Assembly (NCBI RefSeq): GCF_014646015.1
Contig: NZ_BMMQ01000004.1
Span: forward strand, 210,558-274,557
Direction of reading: 5' to 3'
DNA: 64,000 bases
DNA from: Microbacterium nanhaiense
Lineage (GTDB): Bacteria > Actinomycetota > Actinomycetes > Actinomycetales > Microbacteriaceae
Shown piece by piece: positions 1 through 8,064 of the stretch. The notes beneath the pieces are model-generated. The model searched no databases and had not been told where the DNA came from. It saw nothing but the letters and a program-made list of their open reading frames with translations. Numbering within the stretch: position 1 is the stretch's first letter; every line of letters starts with the position of its first letter. The position numbers and the translations under genes are program-made.

Positions 1-165
1 GAAGGGAATGTCTCCGTCCGCGACGCGGGGACCGACGGCGAGCGCGTGCACCAGCGCCGCGATCGGCACGAGCGCGCCGAGGTAGAAGACACGGGCCCCG
101 AGAATTCGCGTGAGCGGCACGAGCACGACACTGGCGATCCCAAACACGGCAAGGATCGCGATCAT
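1..165 (-). CDS. Na+/H+ antiporter subunit A (MrpA/MnhA-like), N-terminal fragment
   Basis: Only the first 55 codons lie in the window; the gene runs off the left edge. The translation begins MIAILAVFGIASVVLVPLTR and continues as two hydrophobic segments joined by a short polar turn. This resembles the N-terminus of the large Mrp/Mnh antiporter subunit, a NuoL-like membrane protein of multisubunit sodium/proton antiporters. A GAGGAG Shine-Dalgarno lies about 9 nt before the ATG at 165 and supports this start. The gene diverges from nucS across about 90 bp. Identification rests on a short fragment, so another NuoL-type subunit is possible. Confidence 0.6.
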   Translation of the reverse strand, partial: MIAILAVFGIASVVLVPLTRILGARVFYLGALVPIAALVHALAVGPRVADGDIPF

Positions 166-242
166 CAGTGTGGCTCCTCGTCGTCGTGCACCTGGCGGCG
201 GGTTTCCTGTAGTTTACCGGCGCGCCAGTATGTCCCGGCCGA

Positions 243-248
243 TAACCT
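243..248 (+). promoter_or_regulatory. Putative -10 hexamer of leaderless nucS
   Basis: TAACCT ends 6 nt before the GTG start of nucS and no Shine-Dalgarno is visible. This spacing puts the expected transcription start on or next to the start codon, so a leaderless mRNA is inferred. No clear -35 box is seen. Confidence 0.4.
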
Positions 249-254
249 CGATAT

Positions 255-950
255 GTGCGCCTCGTTATTGCCCGGTGCTCCGTGGATTACACGGGGCGCC
301 TCAACGCCCATTTGCCGCTCGCGACCCGTGTTCTCATGCACAAGGGCGACGGCTCGCTGCTCATCCATTCCGATGGCGGCAGCTACAAGCCGCTCAACTG
401 GATGAGCCCGCCGTGCCGCCTCGACGCGATCGACGTCGACGACGAGCTGGCGAGCGCGGGCGTCATCGAGGCGTGGAGGGTGACGCACCAGAAGACGGGC
501 GACACGCTCACGGTGCGAATCCACGAGATCATCCACGACACGACCCACGATCTGGGCGTCGACCCCGGCCTCATCAAGGACGGCGTCGAGGCCGACCTCC
601 AGCGGCTCCTCGCCGAGCAGGTCGACCTCGTCTCGGAGGGCTCCAGCCTCGTCCGCCGCGAGTACCCGACGGCGATCGGCCCCGTCGATCTCATGATCCG
701 CGACGCGTCCGGCGCGCCTATCGCCGTCGAGATCAAGCGGCGCGGCGACATCGACGGCGTCGAACAGCTCACGCGCTATCTCGACCTGCTGGGGCGCGAC
801 CCGCTGCTGACCGGCATCCGGGGCGTGTTCGCCGCGCAGGAGATCAAGCCGCAGGCGCGCGTGCTGGCCCGCGACCGCGGAATCGAGTGCCTCGTCCTCG
901 ACTACGAGCGGATGAAGGGCATCGACTCGGGCGTCCCGACCCTGTTTTGA
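255..950 (+). CDS. nucS: Mismatch-specific endonuclease NucS (EndoMS)
   Basis: A 231-residue protein matching actinobacterial/archaeal NucS. In actinobacteria, which lack MutS/MutL, this enzyme cuts mismatched DNA and carries the non-canonical mismatch repair pathway. The N-terminal half is the DNA-binding/dimerisation domain. The C-terminal half is a RecB-like nuclease with a PD-(D/E)XK core: D145 in GPVDLM, E159 and K161 in VEIK, followed by QLTRY (171-175). The last residues PTLF fit the sliding-clamp-binding tail known in NucS. The start is GTG at 255, where the conserved [12 protein letters not shown] begins. It stands alone, divergent from the antiporter gene, with a likely leaderless promoter. 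Confidence 0.95.
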   Translation: MRLVIARCSVDYTGRLNAHLPLATRVLMHKGDGSLLIHSDGGSYKPLNWMSPPCRLDAIDVDDELASAGVIEAWRVTHQKTGDTLTVRIHEIIHDTTHDLGVDPGLIKDGVEADLQRLLAEQVDLVSEGSSLVRREYPTAIGPVDLMIRDASGAPIAVEIKRRGDIDGVEQLTRYLDLLGRDPLLTGIRGVFAAQEIKPQARVLARDRGIECLVLDYERMKGIDSGVPTLF

Positions 951-958
951 CGCTCGGC

Positions 959-964
959 TAGGGT
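959..964 (+). promoter_or_regulatory. Putative -10 hexamer of leaderless HAD gene
   Basis: TAGGGT lies 7 nt before the ATG at 972. The same TANNNT-N6/7-start arrangement precedes several other single genes here. An alternative reading is that AGGGTGG acts as a Shine-Dalgarno. Confidence 0.35.
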
Positions 965-971
965 GGATCCC

Positions 972-1637
972 ATGGGGAGTTCGCGATTTTCGTGTGTGTT
1001 GTGGGATGTCGACGGAACGATCGCGGATGCCTCGGCGGGAATCCTGCCGCGCATCGAGGTGGTGCTCCGCGAGCTCGACCGCCCGCAGATCCCCGCGGAT
1101 CAGGTGAACCGCTGGATCGGCCCGCCCATGCTCGAGTCCTTCCAGCTCCTCGCGGGGCTCGACGAGAACGAGGCGACGATCGCCGTAGCGCGCTACCGGC
1201 AGCTGGCGGGCCAGCAGGGCTACGCGAAGTCCGTGCGCCTCTACGACGGCATCGTCGACGTGATCCGCGAGGTGCACGCGGCCGGCATCCCGCAGACGAC
1301 CGCCAGCACGAAGCCCGGCAATCAGATCGACGCGATCTTCGAGCACTTCCAGCTGACCGATCTCTTCGTCGCCGTGCACGGAGCCACGCCGGCGCCGGGC
1401 GTCAACGACACGAAGGCCGACGTGCTCGGGAGGGCCCTCGAGGACATGCGCTCGCGCGGCGTCGACGTCTCGCGGCCCGTGCTCGTCGGCGACCGCCACC
1501 ACGACGTCGACGGGGCCGCGGGCTTCGACGTTCCGGTCATCTTCGCACGCTGGGGCTTCGGCTCCCCCGAGGAGGAGGCGGGTTCGGTGCTCGCGGTCGA
1601 GAGCCCGGCCGAGCTCCGCGACGCGCTGCTGGGCTGA
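972..1637 (+). CDS. HAD-superfamily hydrolase, phosphoglycolate phosphatase-like
   Basis: A 221-residue haloacid-dehalogenase hydrolase. The nucleophile motif is DVDGT (D12, D14), motif II includes S112/T113, a conserved lysine is K114, and the acidic motif IV is GDRHHD (173-178). An alpha-helical cap lies between motif I and motif II, as in Gph/PgmB-type phosphatases. The likely reaction is hydrolysis of a small phosphorylated metabolite; the substrate cannot be read from sequence. ATG 972 is chosen over an in-frame GTG at 963 because motif I then sits at the usual distance from the N-terminus. It is followed 3 bp later by the next gene, so the two are probably co-transcribed. Confidence 0.85.
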   Translation: MGSSRFSCVLWDVDGTIADASAGILPRIEVVLRELDRPQIPADQVNRWIGPPMLESFQLLAGLDENEATIAVARYRQLAGQQGYAKSVRLYDGIVDVIREVHAAGIPQTTASTKPGNQIDAIFEHFQLTDLFVAVHGATPAPGVNDTKADVLGRALEDMRSRGVDVSRPVLVGDRHHDVDGAAGFDVPVIFARWGFGSPEEEAGSVLAVESPAELRDALLG

Positions 1638-1640
1638 ACC

Positions 1641-2900
1641 ATGGACGAGACCACGGTCGACACGCTCGTTCGGTGGGGCGTCCCCGCGCTGATCGTCTTC
1701 GGATCCGCCGCGCTCGTCGTGGTCGCGGTGGTCGTCGGCGTGCGCCTCGCGCGGCGCGGTAAGCGCGCGCGAGCTCGGGCGTCGCGCGCGCTCGAGGACC
1801 TCGGCTCACTGCTCGTCCGGCTCGATGATGCGACCGAGGAGCTGGATCTCGAGATCGGGATGTCGAGCGCCCTGTACGACGGCCGCCCGCCCGCCTCGCT
1901 CCGCCGCGCCCGACTCACGGCCCAGCACACCCGCGATGACGCCTTCGCCGCCTACAGCGCCGCCTCCGCGGAGGAGGTGCTCCCGGCGCGGCAGCTCGCC
2001 GAATCGAAGCGGCTGACGATCGCGGTGCAGAAGGCGCTCGACGTCATCGAGCGCGCCCACGCCGACAACGAGGCGTGGCTCGCGGAGAACTCGAACGCCG
2101 TGGAGCAGGTCGCCGTCGCGCGCCGTCGCGTCGACGAGCTCGCGGCCCGCATGGGCGACCCCGCCGCGCTGCGCGAGGAGCTCGCCCGGATCGCCGACGA
2201 GAGCGAATGGGAGGACGCCGCGACGGCCGACGAGGAGGCCAGGGAGGCCCTCGAGGCGGCTCGCACGCACCTGCGCGCCGCGGAGGAGAAGGCCGCGGAT
2301 CCCTCGCGCTCCGCCCGCGACGACCTCACCGCCTGCGAAAAGGCGCTCGTGCGCGCGGAGCAGGCCTCCCAGCTGCTCGAAGAGACCCACCGCCTCGTGC
2401 AGCACGCGGCGCTCGCGATCGGCGACGAGCAGAAGGGCGCGGCCGCCGCGATCCGCGCGGCCGCCGGCACCCAGCTCGCGATGGATCCGGAGCACGCGCC
2501 GAAGCTCGCCGAGGCGATCCGCGTCGCCTCCGCCGCGCTCGATTCGGCGATGCAGATCGCCCCGCGCCGCCCCGTCGCGGCGAACGAGCGGATCGCCCGC
2601 CTGCGCGACCAGCTCGACATCGCCCTGGCCGACGCACGCACGCAGCAGCAGCGGCTGCGCGGGGCGCGGAGCGCGCTTCCCGGATCCCTCGCCGCGGCCC
2701 GCAGCGCGCTCGCGCGCGCCGAGGCGGTCGTCACGGGAGCCGAGGTCGACGCCCGGGTGCGGCTGGACAGCGCGCGGCGCGAGATGGCGCTGGCCCGCCA
2801 GGCGCAGGATCCGATCGAGGCGCTCGACGCGTCGCGCCGCGCCCGCCGCGACGCGGAGGACGCCACCGCGCTGGCGAAGTTCCGCAAACGCCGCCGCTGA
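1641..2900 (+). CDS. Membrane-anchored coiled-coil protein of unknown function
   Basis: A 419-residue protein with one N-terminal transmembrane helix (about residues 12-34), then a basic stop-transfer patch (ARRGKRARAR) and a long Ala/Glu/Arg-rich region with heptad-like spacing that predicts extended coiled coils to the C-terminus. The basic patch after the helix puts the bulk in the cytoplasm. No catalytic motif is visible. The layout resembles the coiled-coil half of some actinobacterial TPM-domain proteins, but no TPM domain is present. It begins 4 nt after the HAD stop and ends at a strong terminator. Function is not assigned. Confidence 0.75.
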   Translation: MDETTVDTLVRWGVPALIVFGSAALVVVAVVVGVRLARRGKRARARASRALEDLGSLLVRLDDATEELDLEIGMSSALYDGRPPASLRRARLTAQHTRDDAFAAYSAASAEEVLPARQLAESKRLTIAVQKALDVIERAHADNEAWLAENSNAVEQVAVARRRVDELAARMGDPAALREELARIADESEWEDAATADEEAREALEAARTHLRAAEEKAADPSRSARDDLTACEKALVRAEQASQLLEETHRLVQHAALAIGDEQKGAAAAIRAAAGTQLAMDPEHAPKLAEAIRVASAALDSAMQIAPRRPVAANERIARLRDQLDIALADARTQQQRLRGARSALPGSLAAARSALARAEAVVTGAEVDARVRLDSARREMALARQAQDPIEALDASRRARRDAEDATALAKFRKRRR

Positions 2901-2923
2901 CGAGGGCGTCGCGCACACAGAAA

Positions 2924-2952
2924 GGCCTCGCATCTCGAGGAGATGCGAGGCC
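2924..2952. terminator. Bidirectional intrinsic terminator between coiled-coil gene and csp
   Basis: A perfect 12-bp stem (GGCCTCGCATCT paired with AGATGCGAGGCC) closes a 5-nt loop. On the minus strand it is followed by TTTCTGTGT, which favours csp termination. It lies between convergent genes and can serve both. Confidence 0.85.
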
Positions 2953-2966
2953 CGGGTCTGAAAGTC

Positions 2967-3173
2967 TCAGATAGCGACGATGTTCTCGGCCTGGAGGCCC
3001 TTGTCGCCCTGCGTCACGTCGAACTCGACGCGCTGGTTTTCCTCCAGCGCGCGGTATCCGTCCATCTTGATTGCACTGAAGTGCGCGAAGACGTCCTGGC
3101 CGCCCTCGTCGGGGGAGATGAAGCCGAAGCCCTTCTCCGCGTTGAACCACTTCACGGTGCCCTGCGTGCTCAT
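2967..3173 (-). CDS. cspA: Cold-shock domain protein (CspA family)
   Basis: A 68-residue single cold-shock domain protein. RNP1-type KGFGFI begins at K14 and RNP2-type VFAHF spans 28-32, so the nucleic-acid-binding face is intact. Members bind single-stranded RNA/DNA as RNA chaperones. The start is ATG 3173 ([10 protein letters not shown]); an upstream in-frame ATG at 3209 would add 12 residues absent from the family. The gene has its own terminator and is monocistronic. The A-rich leader upstream (GCTCCAAAAAGAACGG) contains no strong Shine-Dalgarno. Confidence 0.93.
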   Translation of the reverse strand: MSTQGTVKWFNAEKGFGFISPDEGGQDVFAHFSAIKMDGYRALEENQRVEFDVTQGDKGLQAENIVAI

Positions 3174-3294
3174 GTACTGCCGTTCTTTTTGGAGCGAATG
3201 TCGACGCAATTTCGCGCCGACGTGCCCACGCTAACCCACGCACCCTGCTTTGCAACAGGGTTTAGTGCAGATTGGTCGCAAAAAACAAGAAACA

Positions 3295-3325
3295 GCCCTC
3301 ACCGTTGGGGGGAAACAGTGAGGGC
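3295..3325 (-). terminator. Intrinsic terminator downstream of the lyase pseudogene
   Basis: GCCCTCAC pairs with GTGAGGGC around a 15-nt loop. Read on the minus strand the hairpin is followed by TGTTTCTTGTTTTTTGCG, a good U-tract. It lies about 140 bp past the stop of the minus-strand lyase pseudogene. Confidence 0.7.
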
Positions 3326-3467
3326 CGGACGACCGAGAGAGGACGTCTCACTCCAGGATACATGGATGAATCCTCGCGATACCAGACACGCCCAATGTCG
3401 TGATTACCGGGTGCCCGAGGGCGGGGCGAGCGGTGCCGTCCTCCGCCCCCGGGGCGCTCTTTCGCGG

Positions 3468-5088
3468 CTATTTCCGCGGGTGCCCATTTCCTGCGTAGCG
3501 GATATTCGGCACCGGCGGCGCGACCATGTCGTGTCCGAGGAAGTAATCCACGTTGCTCGACTGCAGGTATCCCTTGAGCGTCATCGCGTTCCGGTAGGCC
3601 GGGTTGTGCGCGAGGGTGTAGAGCCGCAGATCGCTCGGCTGATCGGTCGTGAAGATGACCAGCTCGTCGAACTCGGCGCTGGGGAGCACGACCTCCTCGC
3701 GCCAGTCGCCCATGATGTCCGCCATCAGCGTCGGATACACCGAGTTCCCGAGCGCCGTGACGGCGCCGTGGTCGCCGAAGGTCAGAACCCGCGGCACGGT
3801 CTGCCGGTCGGTGGGGTTCTCCGGATCCCATTTCACGATTCGCGCGTCCCGGGCTGTCGGCACGGGGTCATTGGAGAAGAGTTCCCGGAGGGGATCCCCG
3901 TCCCACCACACCCCCATGTGCGGCCACGGCTGCTTCGTCGTGTCGGGTTCCGTGAGTTCGTTCGTCGGCGCGTTGTACAGGCCCACCGGCGTGCTCTGCT
4001 CGTAGTTGACCTCGCCGTTGTTCGACCACGTCTCCATTCCGGGGAAGCGGGGGTCGATATCGGCGACCATGCCGCGTCCGGCGTCGGCCGGGACGGGGGC
4101 GCTGTGCGTCCAGATGACCTCGCCCGTGGCCGCATCGTAGTAATAATCGAGGATCCCGCGCGGGTGGTCCTGCTGGATGCCGTACCCTTCGAGGCCCGGG
4201 CGCGAGGGATCGATGTCGGCGATGTACCACCGGTCACCGTGAATGATGTCCTGCGACGCGAGGCTGTAGCGCAGCGTTCCGTCGCCGTTGAGGACGAAAC
4301 CGATCTCGCCGATCTCGTCGCGGCCGTCACCGTCGACGTCCACGATGCGCGTGTTGTGGCCATCGGGGAGGTCCTGATCCCCCCGGAGGAACTTCCACTG
4401 CTGCGTCAGCGCGTCGCCGTCGAAGCTCCACGCGAGGTACATCAGGTTGAAGCCACGGCCGCTCTCGCCCGTGTTCCCGACGCGGTTCTTCATATAGGCG
4501 ACGAGGCTAGGGTGTACGCCGTCGAGGTGACCGACGCCGAGACGCGCGTACATCGGTCCATCGGCGATGTAGTCGTCGGGGATGGGGGCGTGCGCGCGCA
4601 GTTCGCCCGTCATCCCGTCGAGGACCGCCATCGCGCAGCGGCACGCGCACCGCGGGTTCCACCGCATGATCGGCCGTCAGCACGAACGCCTCGCTGGGCT
4701 TTCCCGGGTAGCCTTTCGCGACGGCGCGGACGCGATAGGCGTTCTCTGCGGAGAGATCCGCCGTGGAGTCGACGAAGTTCGTGCCGCCCGTGAGCGGCTG
4801 TCGGGTGAGCCGCTCGTACTCGCCGCCGTTCGTGGAGCGCTCGACGACGAAGCCGATGCCCTCGGGATCCAGCCCGAGGAGGCGCCAGCTCACCAGCACA
4901 TCCGACTCCCCCGAGCGCACCGCGACCACTCCGCGATCCAGACGCTCCATGATCCGCTCGCCGCCGGTATCCTGTCCGGCCCCGCCCGGCTGCGCCAGCG
5001 CCGTGGTCGCCGGAACGACGCACAGGCGGGCCGTCACGACGGCGGCGAGGGCGATCGATGCGACGCGTCTCTTGTTTCGTTCCGTCAT
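3468..5088 (-). pseudogene. Rhamnogalacturonan lyase (PL11/YesW-like), broken by internal out-of-frame deletion
   Basis: Two reading frames together form a polysaccharide lyase of the YesW/YesX type. The 5' part (5088 to about 4650) begins MTERNKRRVASIALAAVV, a secretion signal, and continues as the N-terminal beta domain (MERLDRGVVAVRSGESDVLV, SWRLLG). After VRVPL the homology jumps to AMAVLDGMTG in another frame and continues to the stop at 3468 as beta-propeller with DVDGDGRDE-type calcium repeats. From what I recall of PL11 enzymes, roughly 130-150 residues that should link these parts are missing. The start has a perfect AGGAGG Shine-Dalgarno. Both parts are otherwise free of stops, so the lesion looks recent. 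The product, if any, is not an active lyase. Confidence 0.75.
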
Positions 5089-5251
5089 CTGTTTCCTCCT
5101 CGAATCAGATCGCTGACGCCCGTCCCTGGGCGTCGGATCCATCGTGGAGCGAGCCTCGCGGCATGCGAGGAAATCGATCAAATGCGCTCATCGACGCGGA
5201 AGAGGCGCCGGGGCCCTCGGGGTCGCCCCCGCGACAGATACAACGAGAAAT

Positions 5252-5283
5252 CCCCTGGTGGCGGCGAATGCCGCGACCAGGGG
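5252..5283 (-). terminator. Terminator of tRNA-Leu
   Basis: CCCCTGGT pairs with ACCAGGGG, and the inner GCGGC pairs with GCCGC around a GAAT loop; one G-G mismatch separates the two stems. On the minus strand ATTTCTCGTTGTATC follows. It lies 15 bp beyond the tRNA 3' end. Confidence 0.8.
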
Positions 5284-5297
5284 GACCCGATGTCGAG

Positions 5298-5381
5298 TGC
5301 GCAAGGGGGGACTTGAACCCCCACGTCCGTAAGGACACTGGCACCTGAAGCCAGCGCGTCTACCGATTCCGCCACTTGCGC
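5298..5381 (-). tRNA. tRNA-Leu (anticodon CAG)
   Basis: The minus strand folds as an 84-nt class II tRNA. The acceptor stem is GCGCAAG/CTTGCGC with discriminator A. The D-arm contains GGTAGACGCG, the anticodon stem is CTGGC/GCCAG with loop TTCAGGT, there is a long variable arm (GTCCTTACGGAC) and a T-arm with GGTTCAAGTCC. The anticodon CAG reads codon CUG; on the plus strand it lies at 5345-5347. CCA is not encoded. The long variable arm and the anticodon both support leucine. Confidence 0.97.
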
Positions 5382-5558
5382 GTGTGTAGTTATTGCCGGG
5401 TGAAACCCAACCTCGTCAGCATAGCATGGCGCCAAGAGCCTACGCGAAATCGCGTCGCCCGCGCGTGGTTCCTGTGGAATCATCCTGAGGTTGGATTCGG
5501 GATGTCAGGCCCTCCAAGTACCATGACGCTATTCGCCCGTCCGACCCCAAGGAGCACT

Positions 5559-6293
5559 GTGGGATTGCTTGACAGCTTCGAAAGGGGCCTCGAGCGCGCC
5601 GTCAACGGCGCATTCGCGAAGACTTTCCGCAGCGGCGTCCAGCCCGTGGAGATCGTTGCGGCGCTGCGCCGCGAGATGGACACGCGGGCTCAGGTGATCG
5701 GCCGCGACCGCATCCTCGCTCCGAACTCCTACGACGTCCTGCTGAGCCCGGCCGATGCCGAACGGCTCTCGCCCCTCGGATCCGCGCTCCGGCAGGAACT
5801 GCACGCAAAGGCGCAGGAGCACGGCACCTCGCAGGGCTACACCTTCGCCGGCCCGCTGACGATCTCGATGCGTACATCCGAGGATGTACAGACCGGCACG
5901 ATCCAGGTGTCCTCGGGAGCGGTCGACGGCGACGTCGTCTGGCAGGCGGCCCTCGACATCAACGGCCGCCGCTACCCCGTGACCCGCGCCCGCACGATCA
6001 TCGGCCGCGGCTCCGACGCCGACATCCCGCTCGCCGACGCGGGCACCAGCCGACGCCACGTCGAGGTGCTGTGGGACGGCACCCGCGGCATGGTGCACGA
6101 TCTCGGATCCACGAACGGATCCCGCCTGGACGGCGAACTGGTCTCGCAGGCCCTCCTGGCCGATGGCCAGACCATCACGATCGGCCGGACGAACATCGTC
6201 TTCCGCATTCTCGCGTCGCAGGCGGGCCGTCAGGTACTGGCGGGGCAGCAGAACGCAACGCAGATCATCGATGATTTCCAGAGGGGGCAGTGA
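5559..6293 (+). CDS. fhaA: FhaA: DUF3662 and FHA domain protein
   Basis: A 244-residue signalling protein. The N-terminal DUF3662 domain (about 1-115) starts with GLLDSFERGLERAVNGAFAK. The C-terminal forkhead-associated domain (134-237) has GRG 149-151, SRRH 164-167 and STNG 184-187, the phosphothreonine-binding signature. In mycobacteria FhaA binds phosphorylated MviN/MurJ pseudokinase and PknB-pathway proteins and tunes peptidoglycan synthesis. The start is GTG 5559 with GGAG 6 nt upstream; longer in-frame extensions to 5376 overlap the tRNA and are not family-like. It is the first gene of a seven-gene operon. Confidence 0.93.
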   Translation: MGLLDSFERGLERAVNGAFAKTFRSGVQPVEIVAALRREMDTRAQVIGRDRILAPNSYDVLLSPADAERLSPLGSALRQELHAKAQEHGTSQGYTFAGPLTISMRTSEDVQTGTIQVSSGAVDGDVVWQAALDINGRRYPVTRARTIIGRGSDADIPLADAGTSRRHVEVLWDGTRGMVHDLGSTNGSRLDGELVSQALLADGQTITIGRTNIVFRILASQAGRQVLAGQQNATQIIDDFQRGQ

Positions 6294-6805
6294 TGAGCGA
6301 ACTCACTCTGTTCGTTCTGCAGTACGGCTTCCTGCTGCTGCTGTGGGTCTTCGTCTTCGTGCTGATCTTCGCGCTCCGCGCGGACGTGTTCGGCGGACGG
6401 GTGCGCAAACTGGAGCATCCCGCCCAGCCCGCCGCGGCTCCGGCACCGCGTCCGGTCGCGGTCGATACGCCGCCGCCCGCGCGGGCATCCGAGCAGGCGA
6501 CGGCCGCCTCGACCAATCGCATCGTGATCACGGCCGGTCCGCGCGCGGGCCTCGAAATCCCGCTCGGATCCGAGCCGCTCACGATCGGCCGCTCGGCGGA
6601 ATCGGGTCTCGTGATCCGCGATGACTACACCTCGAGCCACCACGCCCGCCTCGTGCGCTACGCGGATCAGTGGATGATCCAGGATCTCGACTCGACCAAC
6701 GGCACCTTCCACGACGGCGCGAAGGTGTCGCCCAACTCCCCCGTCGCGGTGCGGATCGGGGCACCCATCACGGTCGGCCAGACGACCTTCGAGCTGCGAG
6801 GATAG
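6293..6805 (+). CDS. fhaB: FhaB/FipA: membrane-anchored FHA protein
   Basis: A 170-residue protein. A transmembrane helix spans about 7-29 (FVLQYGFLLLLWVFVFVLIF), a Pro/Ala-rich linker covers 41-75, and an FHA domain fills the rest with GRS 99-101, SSHH 114-117 and STNG 134-137. FhaB is a PknA/PknB substrate that helps organise cell-wall growth and septation. ATG 6293 shares its A with the fhaA TGA stop, so translation is coupled. GAGGGGG lies just upstream. Confidence 0.93.
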   Translation: MSELTLFVLQYGFLLLLWVFVFVLIFALRADVFGGRVRKLEHPAQPAAAPAPRPVAVDTPPPARASEQATAASTNRIVITAGPRAGLEIPLGSEPLTIGRSAESGLVIRDDYTSSHHARLVRYADQWMIQDLDSTNGTFHDGAKVSPNSPVAVRIGAPITVGQTTFELRG

Positions 6806-6813
6806 CTCCCGGG

Positions 6814-8064
6814 ATGGTCTTCCAGGGTTCCAGCGCCGCGATCAGTCACACCGGTCGCGTGCGCTCCAACAACCAGGATTCGGGCTATTCGGGCTCGAAC
6901 CTGTTCGTCGTCGCGGACGGCATGGGCGGGCACGCCGGAGGCGACGTCGCCTCCGCGATCGCGATCGACCGGATCCAGCACCTGGACCACCACTTCGAGT
7001 CGACGGCCGAGGCCGAGGCGGCCCTGCGCACGACCATCACCTCGACGGCGCAGGACCTGATCGAGGCCGCGCAGGAACGCCCACAGCTCGCGGGGCTCGG
7101 CACGACCGTGAGCGGCATCGTCATGGTCGACGAATACGCGGTGATCGGTCACATCGGCGACAGCCGCATCTACCTCTACCGGGACGGCGCCCTCACCCAG
7201 ATCACGACCGACCACACCTTCGTGCAGCGGCTCGTCGAGACCGGGCGAATCACGCCGGAGGAGGCGCGATACCACCCCCGCCGCTCCGTGCTCATGCGCG
7301 TTCTCGGCGACATGGACGCGAACCCCGAGGTCGACACCTTCATCATGCCGACCCGCCCGGGCGATCGCTGGCTGCTGTGCTCCGACGGCCTCTCGGGCGT
7401 CGTCGACGAGACGCACATCACCAAGCTGTTCGACCGCCACATGCCGCCGGCGCGCACCGCGGACGCCCTGTTGAAGCAGGCGCTCGACGGCGGCGCACCC
7501 GACAACGTGACGATCGTCATCGTCGACGTGGGCGGCCAGCACCCGCTCTACACGGGCACGCCCACGATCGTCGGATCCGCGTCGAACCCCGACGGCGTGG
7601 TCGTTCCCGCCTCGCGCTCGCTGCTACCCACGGGCTGGCTGCACCCGCAGCGCGCCGCCGCGAACGTGCCGAGCCACTTCGAGCCCGACACGGAGTACCT
7701 CGAGGAGCTCATCGAGGAGGACAAGCGCCGCGCGCGCCGCCGCCGCATCGTCGGCATCGGTGCGATCGTGCTCCTCATCGCCGCGATCGTCGCCTGCGCC
7801 TGGGCGTTCTACGACTGGACGCAGACGCGGTACTACGTCGGCACCGATCAGGACAGCGTCGTGATCTACCAGGGCATCCAGCAATCGATCGGCCCGATCA
7901 CGTTCTCGACGGTGTACGAAGACACCGGCATCCTGCTCGAGACCCTCCCCGACGCGTGGCTGTTCCGCGCGGAGGAGACGATCCCCGCGGGATCCCTCGA
8001 GCACGCCCAGCAGATCGTCGACAATCTGCGCGCGCGGGCGACCGACGACGGAGGTGACTCGTGA
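6814..8064 (+). CDS. pstP: PP2C-type Ser/Thr phosphatase PstP
   Basis: A 416-residue membrane phosphatase that reverses PknA/PknB phosphorylation. The PP2C domain (about 8-240) keeps metal-binding residues: D22 in NNQD, D35-G36 in VADGMGGHAGG, D191 in LLCSDG and D230-N231 near its end. A juxtamembrane region rich in Glu and Arg leads to one transmembrane helix (about 311-333) and an extracytoplasmic tail of about 80 residues. The start is ATG 6814, giving MVFQGSSAAISHTGRVRSNN as in homologues. The gene starts 8 bp after fhaB and overlaps rodA by 4 nt (GTGA). Confidence 0.94.
   Translation: MVFQGSSAAISHTGRVRSNNQDSGYSGSNLFVVADGMGGHAGGDVASAIAIDRIQHLDHHFESTAEAEAALRTTITSTAQDLIEAAQERPQLAGLGTTVSGIVMVDEYAVIGHIGDSRIYLYRDGALTQITTDHTFVQRLVETGRITPEEARYHPRRSVLMRVLGDMDANPEVDTFIMPTRPGDRWLLCSDGLSGVVDETHITKLFDRHMPPARTADALLKQALDGGAPDNVTIVIVDVGGQHPLYTGTPTIVGSASNPDGVVVPASRSLLPTGWLHPQRAAANVPSHFEPDTEYLEELIEEDKRRARRRRIVGIGAIVLLIAAIVACAWAFYDWTQTRYYVGTDQDSVVIYQGIQQSIGPITFSTVYEDTGILLETLPDAWLFRAEETIPAGSLEHAQQIVDNLRARATDDGGDS

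Noticed and set aside
2943..4793. A 616-codon plus-strand frame across csp and the lyase pseudogene.
   Set aside because: It crosses a terminator and two minus-strand genes, and the translation has no domain. The lyase signal is on the minus strand.
5154..5170. Small hairpin CCTCGCGGCATGCGAGG upstream of the lyase pseudogene as a riboswitch or terminator.
   Set aside because: Only six base pairs with no T-tract and no conserved aptamer features; it is within chance expectation.
5376..5558. An N-terminal extension of FhaA from 5376.
   Set aside because: It overlaps the tRNA-Leu gene and is not homologous to FhaA, which starts GLLDSFE; GTG 5559 has a Shine-Dalgarno.
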